A DNA stretch of 64,000 nucleotides, taken from NCBI RefSeq assembly GCF_000745775.1, contig NZ_JQJY01000005.1, positions 434,001 to 498,000 of the forward strand, in the 5' to 3' direction. Made by a program: the position numbers and the translations under genes. The notes under the pieces are model-generated. The model was not told the DNA's origin, made no database searches, and saw only the letters and a list, made by a program, of their open reading frames with translations. Origin of the DNA: Flavobacterium sp. ASV13 (lineage in GTDB: Bacteria; Bacteroidota; Bacteroidia; Flavobacteriales; Flavobacteriaceae). Position 1 is the stretch's first letter; each line of letters begins with the position of its first letter. Below are positions 35,244 through 43,798 of the stretch, one piece after another.

Positions 35244-36158
35244 TTAGTCTCTAATTAACGGAAGTGTTGAACATCTTAATAATCCTTCTTGTTTTGCAAT
35301 TTCGGCATACGGAATTTCTTCAACCGTAAAACCATTTGCACGAAGCCAGTTATTTAAGCGTGTGAAATTTTTCTCCGAAACCACAACATTTTTATCAATT
35401 GAAAACACATTTGAAAACATATTATACATTTCATTTCTTTCGATATGAAACAAATTTTCTTTTCCAAAAAGATTCACTAGATATAAATAATCAGCTTCTT
35501 CACGAAAACCTCTTTTGTAGATAATTCCTTTATTTTCTCCAACTGGCTGAAAACAACAATCTAAGTGCAATGCATTATCTCTAGCTTCTAGTTTAGATTT
35601 AACCAGATCAAATTCTTTTACAATTTTGTTTGGAAATAACTCTTTAATATAATTAACCCCATGCATGTTAGTCCTTGCGGTTATATAATCTTTATAATCA
35701 CTTCCTTTGTAAGTTCCTATAAAAATATGATCATTCCAAAGCATAACATCGCCTCCTTCAATATGAACTTCTTCAGGCGGACGAACAACTTTTAGAGGTT
35801 CAATTTGATCTATTACATATTGAATTGCGTCTAGTTCACGTTCACGATCAGGCAGTATATTTGATTTTACAAAAACATCATCAATTACAAATCCAATATC
35901 TCGAGCAAAAATCTGATTGTAGTTCTCAATCATTTCCGGGCGATAGACTTTAACGTCATACTTTTGAAAAACAGAATTAAAAGCTTCCATTTCAACAACC
36001 ATGTCTTTTTCGATCGGATAGGTTCCTGCTTTAATATGTTCCAATGACTTAGGGTCATAAGCTTCCTCTAAGGTTGGAGTTGGCCCATTATGAACGGCTG
36101 AACCCAAAACTACAGCCCGCAGTCTTGACGTTTCGTTCTTTACATTTAATTGCAACAT
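35244..36158 (-). CDS. Arginine deiminase/DDAH-like amidinohydrolase
   Basis: Protein of 304 aa. The superfamily marks are an Asp-containing ARDIGFVIDD stretch (near residue 90), HIEGGDVMLW (about 137), a catalytic His in ALHLDCCFQPV, and catalytic C296 in LLRCSTLPL at the C-terminus. The layout resembles dimethylarginine dimethylaminohydrolase and glycine amidinotransferase relatives. It would hydrolyse a guanidino group, giving citrulline or ornithine-type products. It lies 90 bases upstream of the CtlX-like gene with an inverted repeat between them. A -7 element TATCTTTG lies at 36178-36185. Confidence 0.85.
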   Translation of the reverse strand: MLQLNVKNETSRLRAVVLGSAVHNGPTPTLEEAYDPKSLEHIKAGTYPIEKDMVVEMEAFNSVFQKYDVKVYRPEMIENYNQIFARDIGFVIDDVFVKSNILPDRERELDAIQYVIDQIEPLKVVRPPEEVHIEGGDVMLWNDHIFIGTYKGSDYKDYITARTNMHGVNYIKELFPNKIVKEFDLVKSKLEARDNALHLDCCFQPVGENKGIIYKRGFREEADYLYLVNLFGKENLFHIERNEMYNMFSNVFSIDKNVVVSEKNFTRLNNWLRANGFTVEEIPYAEIAKQEGLLRCSTLPLIRD

Positions 36159-36177
36159 AACTTTATTATATTTTGAG

Positions 36178-36185
36178 CAAAGATA
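36178..36185 (-). promoter_or_regulatory. -7 promoter element of the DDAH-like gene
   Basis: TATCTTTG on the minus strand, 19 bases before the start at 36158. It overlaps the T tract of the gltA terminator. No -33 TTG at the usual distance. Confidence 0.45.
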
Positions 36186-36188
36186 AAA

Positions 36189-36214
36189 AAAGCTTCACAT
36201 GTAAGTGAAGCTTT
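36189..36214 (-). terminator. Terminator of gltA
   Basis: A perfect 10-bp stem (36189-36198 with 36205-36214, AAAGCTTCAC arm) and a 6-base loop, followed on the minus strand by a run of T. It lies 8 bases past the gltA stop. Confidence 0.88.
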
Positions 36215-36221
36215 CTATTTT

Positions 36222-37499
36222 TTATTTGTTAGGCTTAAATTCTCTTAACGGATGCCCTGTGTAAATTTGTCTTGGTCTTCCAATTGGCTCTTTGTTTTCA
36301 CGCATTTCTTTCCATTGTGCGATCCATCCTGGCAATCTTCCGATAGCAAACATTACTGTAAACATATCTGTTGGAATTCCTAACGCTCTGTAAATAATTC
36401 CTGAGTAGAAATCAACGTTTGGATATAAGTTTCTTGATTTGAAGTATTCGTCTTCAAGAGCTGCTGTTTCTAATTTTCTAGCAATATCTAAAATTGGATC
36501 TTCAACACCTAAAGTTTCTAAAACTTCTTTAGCCGCTTTTTTGATGATTTTTGCTCTTGGATCAAAGTTTTTATAAACTCTGTGTCCGAATCCCATTAAA
36601 CGGAATGGATCATTTTTATCTTTAGCTTTAGCCAAGAATTTATCAGTATCTCCACCATCTTTGTTGATTTCTTCCAACATTTCAAGAACAGCCTGATTTG
36701 CTCCTCCATGAAGAGGTCCCCAAAGAGCAGAAACTCCAGAAGAGATTGAAGCAAATAATCCAGCGTGAGATGAACCAACCATTCTTACTGTTGAAGTTGA
36801 ACAGTTTTGTTCGTGATCTGCGTGAAGAATAAATAATTTATCCAATGCATCAACAACAACAGGATTTGCTTTGTAAGGTCCTGTTGGCAATTGAAACATC
36901 AACTGCATAAAGTTCTCAACATATCCTTTTGTATTGTCATAATAGTTCAATGGATATCCCATTGATTTTCTGTATGTCCAAGTTGCAATAACTAAAAATT
37001 TAGCCATTGTTTTGCAAATTGCCTCATACATTTCTTTTTCGTTATCCACATTCACTGCTTTTGGGTTGAAAGCAGTTAAAGCGCTTGTCAAAGCTGACAA
37101 AACACCCATTGGATGCGCAGTTTTTGGAAAACCGTCAATGATATTTTTCATTTCTTCGTTAACTAACGAATGTTTTTTAATACCATTTTCAAAGTTTTCT
37201 AATTCTGCAGCTGTTGGCAGTTCTCCAAAAATCAAAAGATAAGACACCTCTAAAAAACTAGCCTTTTCAGCTAAATCTTCAATTGAATATCCTCTGTAAC
37301 GTAAGATTCCTAATTCTCCGTCTAAGAAAGTAATTTCACTTGTACAAGATCCTGAGTTTTTATAACCCGGGTCGATTGTAATAATACCTGTTAAATCACG
37401 TAATTTGTTAATATCGATAGCTGATTCATTTTCGCTCCCTGTGATAACCGGAAGTTCAATTTTTTTACCATCTACTTCTAATGTAGCTATTTTTGACAT
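36222..37499 (-). CDS. gltA: Citrate synthase
   Basis: Type II (hexameric-type) citrate synthase of 425 aa, condensing oxaloacetate and acetyl-CoA in the TCA cycle. Seen: ILHADHEQNCSTSTVRMVG with the first active-site His, GPLHGGANQAVLEML, the second active-site His in GFGHRVYKNFDPRAK, and the catalytic Asp in NVDFYSGIIYRALG. IDPGYKNSGSCTS near residue 45 is typical of the family N-terminus. Monocistronic: -7 element TAGATTTG at 37538-37545 upstream and a hairpin terminator downstream. Confidence 0.97.
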   Translation of the reverse strand: MSKIATLEVDGKKIELPVITGSENESAIDINKLRDLTGIITIDPGYKNSGSCTSEITFLDGELGILRYRGYSIEDLAEKASFLEVSYLLIFGELPTAAELENFENGIKKHSLVNEEMKNIIDGFPKTAHPMGVLSALTSALTAFNPKAVNVDNEKEMYEAICKTMAKFLVIATWTYRKSMGYPLNYYDNTKGYVENFMQLMFQLPTGPYKANPVVVDALDKLFILHADHEQNCSTSTVRMVGSSHAGLFASISSGVSALWGPLHGGANQAVLEMLEEINKDGGDTDKFLAKAKDKNDPFRLMGFGHRVYKNFDPRAKIIKKAAKEVLETLGVEDPILDIARKLETAALEDEYFKSRNLYPNVDFYSGIIYRALGIPTDMFTVMFAIGRLPGWIAQWKEMRENKEPIGRPRQIYTGHPLREFKPNK

Positions 37500-37537
37500 A
37501 ATATAATCGGGAATAATTCTATAAAATAATAATTTAT

Positions 37538-37545
37538 CAAATCTA
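37538..37545 (-). promoter_or_regulatory. -7 promoter element of gltA
   Basis: TAGATTTG on the minus strand, 38 bases before the start. TTA rather than TTG stands at the -33 distance. Confidence 0.45.
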
Positions 37546-37606
37546 AGGAATTTAAGACTAACTAAAAAAAGAATCCTGCTATGAATTTGTTAAAACTCCA
37601 AAAAAA

Positions 37607-37630
37607 AACCATTCGTTAACACGAATGGTT
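37607..37630 (-). terminator. Terminator of enolase gene
   Basis: A perfect 10-bp stem (37607-37616 with 37621-37630, AACCATTCGT arm) and a 4-base loop, followed on the minus strand by nine T. It lies 25 bases past the eno stop. Confidence 0.9.
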
Positions 37631-37655
37631 TCTTTTCAATATATAACTCTTACAA

Positions 37656-38948
37656 TTATTTGATCTTGAAAGCGTTTAAACCAGGAAAATAAGCAGTACT
37701 TCCAAGTTCTTCTTCAATTCTTAATAATTGGTTGTATTTAGCCATACGATCAGAACGTGAAGCAGAACCAGTTTTGATTTGCCCACAGTTTAAAGCCACA
37801 GCTAAATCTGCAATTGTATTATCTTCAGTTTCTCCAGAACGGTGAGACATTACAGATGTATACCCAGCATTTTTAGCCATATTTACAGCTGCAATAGTTT
37901 CTGTCAAAGTACCAATTTGGTTTACTTTTACTAAAATTGAATTAGCAATACCTTTTTCGATACCAGTTGACAAACGTTCAACATTAGTAACGAATAAATC
38001 ATCTCCAACTAATTGTACTTTATTTCCAATTTTCTCAGTCAAGTATTTCCATCCATTCCAATCGTCTTCGTACATACCGTCTTCGATAGAAATAATTGGA
38101 TATTTAGCAGCAAGTTCAGCTAAATAATCCGCTTGCTCTTCAGATGTTCTGATTTTTCCAGTTTCTCCTTCAAATTTAGTGTAATCATATTTACCGTTTA
38201 CATAAAACTCAGAAGCCGCACAGTCAAGCGCAATCATAATTTCGTCACCGAAAGTATATCCTGCTTTCTCAACTGCTAATTTAATAGTATCTAAAGCATC
38301 TTCAGTACCACCAGCTAAGTTTGGAGCAAAACCTCCTTCATCACCTACAGCCGTACTTAAACCTCTATCGTGTAATACTTTTTTCAAGCTGTGAAAAATT
38401 TCAGTCCCCATTTGCATAGCATGTGTAAAAGAAGTAGCTTTTACAGGGAAAATCATAAATTCTTGAAATGCGATAGGCGCATCAGAGTGAGAACCACCGT
38501 TGATGATGTTCATCATCGGAACTGGCAATGTGTTAGCAGAAACACCACCTACATATCTGTACAATGGCAATCCAAGTTCGTTAGCAGCAGCTTTTGCAGC
38601 AGCTAAAGAAACACCTAAAATAGCATTAGCTCCTAGTTTAGATTTATTTGGAGTTCCATCTAAATCAATCATTAATTGGTCAATTGTGTTTTGTTCGAAA
38701 ACAGAAGTTCCAACTAATTCTTCAGCAATAACAGTATTTACATTGTTCACTGCATTCAAAACACCTTTACCTAGATAAGCTTTACCTCCATCACGTAATT
38801 CAACAGCTTCGTGCTCTCCAGTTGATGCTCCAGAAGGAACAGCAGCTCTACCTAAAACTCCATTTTCAGTTACTACATCAACTTCAATAGTAGGATTACC
38901 TCTAGAATCAAGAATTTGTCTTGCGTGAACTTTAATTATAATACTCAT
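37656..38948 (-). CDS. eno: Enolase
   Basis: Protein of 430 aa, the usual length, converting 2-phosphoglycerate to phosphoenolpyruvate in glycolysis. Seen: ARQILDSRGNPTIEVDV (residues 9-25), PSGASTGEHEAVELRD, catalytic Glu region VGDEGGFAPN, the signature ILVKVNQIGTLTET with catalytic Lys, and MSHRSGETEDNTIADLAV. Separated from carA by 101 bases and from gltA by its own terminator. No clear full promoter was found upstream, only a one-mismatch -7. Confidence 0.98.
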   Translation of the reverse strand: MSIIIKVHARQILDSRGNPTIEVDVVTENGVLGRAAVPSGASTGEHEAVELRDGGKAYLGKGVLNAVNNVNTVIAEELVGTSVFEQNTIDQLMIDLDGTPNKSKLGANAILGVSLAAAKAAANELGLPLYRYVGGVSANTLPVPMMNIINGGSHSDAPIAFQEFMIFPVKATSFTHAMQMGTEIFHSLKKVLHDRGLSTAVGDEGGFAPNLAGGTEDALDTIKLAVEKAGYTFGDEIMIALDCAASEFYVNGKYDYTKFEGETGKIRTSEEQADYLAELAAKYPIISIEDGMYEDDWNGWKYLTEKIGNKVQLVGDDLFVTNVERLSTGIEKGIANSILVKVNQIGTLTETIAAVNMAKNAGYTSVMSHRSGETEDNTIADLAVALNCGQIKTGSASRSDRMAKYNQLLRIEEELGSTAYFPGLNAFKIK

Positions 38949-39049
38949 TATTTTTGTTTTTTATTAATAAATTATATTTTTTTTTCGAAATTATAAAAAT
39001 ATTTAATACTAAAAACGCAATCTAGACATTAAACACCTTTATTTATTAA

Positions 39050-40168
39050 CTACATCGTTTTAGAGGTAGCCAGTTTTATATTCTCAACAAATTGATCAAA
39101 TAAATAAGATGAATCATGTGGTCCCGGGCTTGCCTCTGGGTGATATTGCACTGAAAAACAATTCTTATTTTTCATTCTCATTCCGGCAACAGTACCATCA
39201 TTTAAATGCACATGGGTAATCTCCAATTCTGGATGATTTTCCAATTGTTCTTTCTTAACCGCAAATCCATGATTCTGAGAAGTAATCTCTCCTTTACCAG
39301 TTAAAATATTTTTAACAGGATGATTAATTCCTCGGTGTCCGTTAAACATTTTATAAGTTTCAATACCATTGGCAAGGCCAATTACTTGATGTCCTAAACA
39401 AATTCCGAATAAAGGTCTATCCTCAGCAAGAATTTTCTTTGCAACTTCAATTGCTCCAAATAAAGGATCCGGATCTCCAGGCCCGTTTGACAAGAAAAAT
39501 CCATCTGGATTAAACGAATTTAAATCCTCATAAGTTGAGTTATATGGAAAAACTTTAATATAGCAATCTCTCTTGGCAAGATTTCTTAAAATATTCTTTT
39601 TAATTCCAAGGTCAAGTGCAGAAATTTTATAAGTTGCATTTTCATCTCCAACAAAATATGGTTCAGTTGTAGACACTTTAGACGCAAGTTCTAGACCTTC
39701 CATATTTGGAACATCTGCTAATTCCTTTTTCAAATCTTCAATTGAAGTACCATCTGTACAAATTACAGCATTCATTGCTCCATTGTCACGAATATAACTT
39801 ACAAGAGCTCTTGTATCAACATCAGAAATACAAATCAGGTTTTGCTTGGTAAAGTAATCTTCCAAACTTCCAGAAGCACCTTCTCTTGAATAATTAAAGC
39901 TAAAGTTTTTACAAACCAAACCTGCAATTTTAATGCTGTCTGATTCTACTTCTAAATCATTAACACCATAATTACCAATATGCGGATTAGTCGCAACCAT
40001 AATTTGACCAAAATAAGAAGGATCTGTAAAAATCTCCTGATATCCGGTCATTCCAGTATTAAAACAAACCTCACCAAAAGTTTTACCGCTAATACCGATA
40101 GACTTTCCGTGAAAAATAGTTCCATCACTTAGTAATAAAATGGCGCTTTGTCGTGTTGTGTATTTCAT
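39050..40168 (-). CDS. carA: Carbamoyl-phosphate synthase small subunit
   Basis: Glutamine amidotransferase subunit of 372 aa that supplies ammonia to CarB for arginine and pyrimidine synthesis. The N-terminal CPSase small domain includes CFNTGMTGYQEIFTDPSY. The class I amidotransferase domain has the nucleophile Cys in LFGICLGHQVIGLA and the His/Glu pair in QYHPEASPGPHD. carB is not adjacent. A full consensus promoter stands 70 bases upstream. Confidence 0.97.
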   Translation of the reverse strand: MKYTTRQSAILLLSDGTIFHGKSIGISGKTFGEVCFNTGMTGYQEIFTDPSYFGQIMVATNPHIGNYGVNDLEVESDSIKIAGLVCKNFSFNYSREGASGSLEDYFTKQNLICISDVDTRALVSYIRDNGAMNAVICTDGTSIEDLKKELADVPNMEGLELASKVSTTEPYFVGDENATYKISALDLGIKKNILRNLAKRDCYIKVFPYNSTYEDLNSFNPDGFFLSNGPGDPDPLFGAIEVAKKILAEDRPLFGICLGHQVIGLANGIETYKMFNGHRGINHPVKNILTGKGEITSQNHGFAVKKEQLENHPELEITHVHLNDGTVAGMRMKNKNCFSVQYHPEASPGPHDSSYLFDQFVENIKLATSKTM

Positions 40169-40237
40169 TCTTTAATTTGTATTGTTTTTTAATTGTGTAT
40201 GAAACTTGAAAAGCTTCATTTGTAATTAGATATTTTG

Positions 40238-40268
40238 CAAATTTACTTCTTTAAAAGAGCTCTTCCAA
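40238..40268 (-). promoter_or_regulatory. Promoter of carA
   Basis: On the minus strand TTG (40268-40266), 20-base spacer and TAAATTTG (40245-40238) match the flavobacterial consensus. It leaves a leader of about 65 bases. The spacer contains the palindrome AAGAGCTCTT, which might be an operator, though nothing else supports that. Confidence 0.7.
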
Positions 40269-40355
40269 GATTTTTTAAAACTTTCATTCGTAAAAATAAA
40301 ACCTAGCATTTTAAATAAGTTACATTTTTAAAGGTTTCAAAAAAATCAAAAAAAA

Positions 40356-40384
40356 AAGGATAAACTAACAATTAGTTTATCCTT
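40356..40384 (-). terminator. Terminator of the ribosomal protein operon (after rplQ)
   Basis: A perfect 13-bp stem (40356-40368 with 40372-40384, AAGGATAAACTAA arm) with a 3-base loop, followed on the minus strand by eight or more T. It lies 29 bases past the rplQ stop and ends the long operon. Confidence 0.93.
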
Positions 40385-40412
40385 GATTTTTATAGAATCA
40401 TTACTTTCATAA

Positions 40413-40904
40413 TTATTCAGAAGCTTCTGTAGTCGTTTCTGATTCAGCAGCTGGAGCTTCAGGAGCAGTTCCTTCAGCTTTTTTTGCTTTACCACCACGA
40501 CGGCTTTTAGCTTTTTTAACTTCTTTTTTACCTCCGTTGTAAAGTTCATTGAAGTCAACAAGTTCGATCATCGCCATATCAGCGTTATCTCCCAAACGAT
40601 TTCCAACTTTAATGATACGAGTGTATCCACCTGGACGGTCACCAACTTTAGCAGCTACATCTCTGAACAAGTCAGTTACAGCATATTTGCTACGTAAGTA
40701 AGCAAAAACAATACGACGGTTGTGAGTCGTATCTTCTTTTGATTTAGTGATTAAAGGCTCAACGAATTGTTTAAGCGCTTTAGCTTTAGCAACAGTAGTG
40801 TTAATACGTTTGTGCTCAATAAGAGAACAAGCCATATTAGCCAACATAGCTTTTCTATGTCCAGTCTGTCTGCTTAAGTGGTTGAATTTTTTTCCGTGTC
40901 TCAT
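40413..40904 (-). CDS. rplQ: 50S ribosomal protein L17
   Basis: Protein of 163 aa. The core (1-120) opens with MRHGKKFNHLSRQTGHRKAM, the family start. The last 40 residues are an Ala/Lys/Glu-rich tail that E. coli L17 (127 aa) lacks; such tails are common in Bacteroidota. L17 sits near the peptide exit tunnel. Last gene of the operon, 62 bases after rpoA. Confidence 0.97.
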   Translation of the reverse strand: MRHGKKFNHLSRQTGHRKAMLANMACSLIEHKRINTTVAKAKALKQFVEPLITKSKEDTTHNRRIVFAYLRSKYAVTDLFRDVAAKVGDRPGGYTRIIKVGNRLGDNADMAMIELVDFNELYNGGKKEVKKAKSRRGGKAKKAEGTAPEAPAAESETTTEASE

Positions 40905-40966
40905 GACGTGTTTTTTTTATCTTCATCTTGCTACAATCCACTATGGAGAGCAAAATATGAAGTAAA

Positions 40967-41959
40967 TTATTCTTTATCTAATTTGTATTTAGCTAAATCC
41001 ATTCCGAAAGTCAAATTTTTAACTGCAACAAGTTCATCAAGTTCAGTTAAAGATTTTTTACCGAAATTACGGAATTTCATTAGGTCATTTTTATTGAACG
41101 ATACTAAATCACCAAGTGTATCAACTTCAGCCGCTTTCAAGCAATTTAATGCTCTTACAGATAAATCCATATCAACAAGCTTAGTTTTAAGCAATTGTCT
41201 CATATGCAATGACTCTTCATCATACGATTCTGTTTGTGCAATTTCGTCAGCCTCAAGTGTAATTCTTTCATCAGAAAACAACATGAAATGGTGAATTAAA
41301 ACTTTAGCAGCTTCAGTAAGAGCATCTTTAGGATTAATAGATCCATCAGTTTTGATTTCAAAAACTAATTTTTCGTAATCTGTTTTTTGCTCTACACGGA
41401 AATTTTCGATTGCATATTTTACATTTTTTACCGGAGTAAAAATAGAATCTGTAAAAATCGTTCCAATTGCAGCATTCTGTTTTTTGTTCTCTTCAGCAGG
41501 AACGTATCCTCTACCTTTTTCGATCGTTAAATCGAAGTTCAATTTGATTTTAGAATCTAAATTACAGATAACAAGGTCTGGATTCAAAACTTGGAAACCT
41601 GAAATAAATTTTTGAAAATCACCTGCCGTTAGCTGATCTTTACCAGAAACAGAAATAGTAACTGCTTCATTATCAATATCTTCAATTTGACGTTTGAAAC
41701 GAACTTGTTTTAGATTAAGGATAATTTCGGTAACATCTTCAACAACACCTGAAATAGTAGAAAACTCATGATCTACACCTTCGATACGAACAGATGTAAT
41801 TGCATAACCTTCTAACGCTGAAAGCAAAACTCTTCTAAGTGCATTACCAACTGTCAATCCGTAACCAGGTTCCAAAGGTCTAAATTCAAATTTACCTTCA
41901 AAATCGGTTGAATCGATCATGATAACTTTATCGGGCTTTTGAAAATTAAATATTGCCAT
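40967..41959 (-). CDS. rpoA: RNA polymerase alpha subunit
   Basis: Protein of 330 aa. The N-terminal assembly domain has FEFRPLEPGYGLTVGNALRR (from residue 25), the dimer and beta-contact region. The C-terminal domain (about 250-325) has RALNCLKAAEVDTLGDLVSF and RNFGKKSLTELDELV with its helix-hairpin-helix, used for UP elements and activators. Placed between rpsD and rplQ as in most bacteria. Confidence 0.98.
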   Translation of the reverse strand: MAIFNFQKPDKVIMIDSTDFEGKFEFRPLEPGYGLTVGNALRRVLLSALEGYAITSVRIEGVDHEFSTISGVVEDVTEIILNLKQVRFKRQIEDIDNEAVTISVSGKDQLTAGDFQKFISGFQVLNPDLVICNLDSKIKLNFDLTIEKGRGYVPAEENKKQNAAIGTIFTDSIFTPVKNVKYAIENFRVEQKTDYEKLVFEIKTDGSINPKDALTEAAKVLIHHFMLFSDERITLEADEIAQTESYDEESLHMRQLLKTKLVDMDLSVRALNCLKAAEVDTLGDLVSFNKNDLMKFRNFGKKSLTELDELVAVKNLTFGMDLAKYKLDKE

Positions 41960-41980
41960 AAATTTCGACTAAGTCAATTA

Positions 41981-42586
41981 TTATTTGTTGTACAACTCTA
42001 CGATTAATTGTTCTTTAATGTTTTCTGGAATTTGAAGTCTTGCAGGTACAGAAACGAAAGTTCCTTCTTTAAGATCATTGTTCCAAGTAATCCATTCATA
42101 AACATGACTTGAATTTGATAAAGAACGTTCGATAGCTTCTAAAGATTTAGATTTTTCACGAACTGCAACTTTATCACCAGGTTTAAGGTGGTAAGAAGGA
42201 ATATTTACAACTTCACCATTTACAGTAACGTGTCTGTGAGATACGATTTGACGCGCACCTCTTCTAGAAGGAGCGATACCCATTCTAAAAACTACGTTAT
42301 CCAATCTTGCTTCGCATAATTGTAATAAAACTTCACCAGTAACTCCTTTAGTAGCTGATGCTTTTTCGAATAAATTTCTGAATTGTTTTTCTAAAATTCC
42401 GTAAGAATATTTAGCTTTTTGCTTTTCCATTAACTGAACAGCGTACTCAGATTTTTTTCCTCTTTTTTTAGCCATCCCGTGTTGTCCAGGTGGGTAATTT
42501 CTTTTTTCGAAAGATTTATCATCTCCGAAAATTGCTTCGCCAAATTTACGGGCGATTCTTGTGCTAGGACCAGTATATCTTGCCAT
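41981..42586 (-). CDS. rpsD: 30S ribosomal protein S4
   Basis: Protein of 201 aa with the S4 RNA-binding domain around RLDNVVFRMG and SRRGARQIVSHRHVTVNG (about residues 95-125). The N-terminal region lacks a zinc-type Cys cluster. It starts 16S assembly and in some bacteria represses its own operon. A 91-base gap without a recognisable promoter or terminator separates it from rpsK, which could hold a leader for autoregulation. Confidence 0.98.
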   Translation of the reverse strand: MARYTGPSTRIARKFGEAIFGDDKSFEKRNYPPGQHGMAKKRGKKSEYAVQLMEKQKAKYSYGILEKQFRNLFEKASATKGVTGEVLLQLCEARLDNVVFRMGIAPSRRGARQIVSHRHVTVNGEVVNIPSYHLKPGDKVAVREKSKSLEAIERSLSNSSHVYEWITWNNDLKEGTFVSVPARLQIPENIKEQLIVELYNK

Positions 42587-42677
42587 TTTAAATTGTTTAA
42601 GATAGAGATTATGAATTCAGGTCTTATCCTTCGATAATCTATGTTCTATCTAGGTTATACTATAATAATTTTGAGTA

Positions 42678-43061
42678 TTAAACTCTACGTCTTTTCGGAG
42701 GACGACATCCGTTGTGAGGCATTGGAGTAACATCGATAATTTCAGTAACTTCAATTCCACCGTTATGAATAGAACGGATAGCAGACTCACGTCCGTTTCC
42801 TGGTCCTTTTACATAAACTTTTACTTTTTTAAGTCCTGCTTCAAGAGCTACTTTACTACAATCTTCTGCTGCCATTTGAGCTGCATACGGAGTGTTCTTT
42901 TTAGAACCTCTGAAACCCATTTTACCAGCTGAAGACCAAGAAATAACTTCACCTTTCTTATTAGTCAAAGAAATGATAATATTGTTGAAAGTCGCAGAAA
43001 TATGAGCTTCACCCGTTGATTCAACGATAACTTTACGTTTTTTTGCAGTTGCTTTAGCCAT
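42678..43061 (-). CDS. rpsK: 30S ribosomal protein S11
   Basis: Protein of 127 aa. Seen: HISATFNNIIISLTNKKGE (about residues 20-38) and the C-terminal DVTPMPHNGCRPPKRRRV, both highly conserved. It binds 16S RNA in the platform near the mRNA exit. It lies 8 bases after rpsM. Confidence 0.98.
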   Translation of the reverse strand: MAKATAKKRKVIVESTGEAHISATFNNIIISLTNKKGEVISWSSAGKMGFRGSKKNTPYAAQMAAEDCSKVALEAGLKKVKVYVKGPGNGRESAIRSIHNGGIEVTEIIDVTPMPHNGCRPPKRRRV

Positions 43062-43069
43062 ATTACTTA

Positions 43070-43444
43070 TTATTTAGTTGCTTTTTTCTTGTTAGCAACA
43101 GTTTTTCTTTTACCTTTTCTTGTTCTAGAGTTGTTTTTAGTTCTTTGTCCTCTTAATGGAAGACCAGATCTATGACGGATACCTCTGTAACAACCAATAT
43201 CCATTAAACGTTTGATGTTCAAAGAAACTTCAGAACGTAATTCTCCTTCAATTTTGTAAAATGAAACTGCATCACGAATTGCTCCGATCTCATCATCATT
43301 CCAATCTTGAACTTTTTTATCTTGGCTAACTTGAGCTTTTTCTAAAATCTCAATAGCTCTACTTTTTCCTAATCCGAAGATGTAGGTAAGTGCGATAACA
43401 CCTCTTTTGTTTTTTGGGATATCTACCCCTGCTATTCTTGCCAT
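43070..43444 (-). CDS. rpsM: 30S ribosomal protein S13
   Basis: Protein of 124 aa. MARIAGVDIPKNKRGVIALT opens it, YRGIRHRSGLPLRGQRTKNN lies in the last third, and a basic tail reaches towards the P-site tRNA. It contacts the 50S subunit through intersubunit bridges. It follows rpmJ by 2 bases. Confidence 0.98.
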   Translation of the reverse strand: MARIAGVDIPKNKRGVIALTYIFGLGKSRAIEILEKAQVSQDKKVQDWNDDEIGAIRDAVSFYKIEGELRSEVSLNIKRLMDIGCYRGIRHRSGLPLRGQRTKNNSRTRKGKRKTVANKKKATK

Positions 43445-43446
43445 AA

Positions 43447-43563
43447 TTATCCTTGTCTTTGTTTAAATCTAGGATTCTTTTTGTTTATTACGTACAGTCT
43501 CCCTTTTCTACGCACGATAATGCACTCGGCACTTCTCTTTTTTACTGATGCTCTAACTTTCAT
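43447..43563 (-). CDS. rpmJ: 50S ribosomal protein L36, zinc-free form
   Basis: Small gene of 38 codons read from ATG at 43563 to TAA at 43447. The product opens MKVRASVKKRSAECIIVRRK and ends NPRFKQRQG. It keeps one of the four zinc ligands of the C+ form (a Cys at 14); the other positions are Ser, Asn and Phe, so it is the zinc-independent C- type. Position between infA and rpsM is standard. Confidence 0.96.
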   Translation of the reverse strand: MKVRASVKKRSAECIIVRRKGRLYVINKKNPRFKQRQG

Positions 43564-43575
43564 AGTAATTATCCT

Positions 43576-43791
43576 TTAATATCGATAAGTAATTCTTGCT
43601 TTTGACAAATCATAAGGACTCATTTCTAGTTTCACTTTATCACCAGGTAATAATTTGATGTAATGCATACGCATTTTACCAGAAATATGAGCAATTACAA
43701 TATGTCCATTTTCTAACTCTACACGGAACATCGCATTTGACAATGCTTCAATGATTGATCCGTCTTGTTCTATTGCTGATTGTTTTGCCAT
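43576..43791 (-). CDS. infA: Translation initiation factor IF-1
   Basis: OB-fold protein of 71 aa: IEQDGSIIEALSNAMFRVEL (from residue 6) and HISGKMRMHYIKLLPGDKV in the middle. It binds the 30S A site during initiation. It lies 7 bases after secY and 12 before rpmJ. Confidence 0.98.
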   Translation of the reverse strand: MAKQSAIEQDGSIIEALSNAMFRVELENGHIVIAHISGKMRMHYIKLLPGDKVKLEMSPYDLSKARITYRY

Positions 43792-43798
43792 AAATATA

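Noticed and set aside
40266..40384. Repeats or attachment site near carA-rplQ
   Set aside because: The inverted repeat is a normal terminator with a T tract, and no integrase or direct repeats are near.
42587..42677. Promoter or terminator in the 91-base rpsK-rpsD gap
   Set aside because: No TAnnTTTG element and no hairpin with a T tract could be found.
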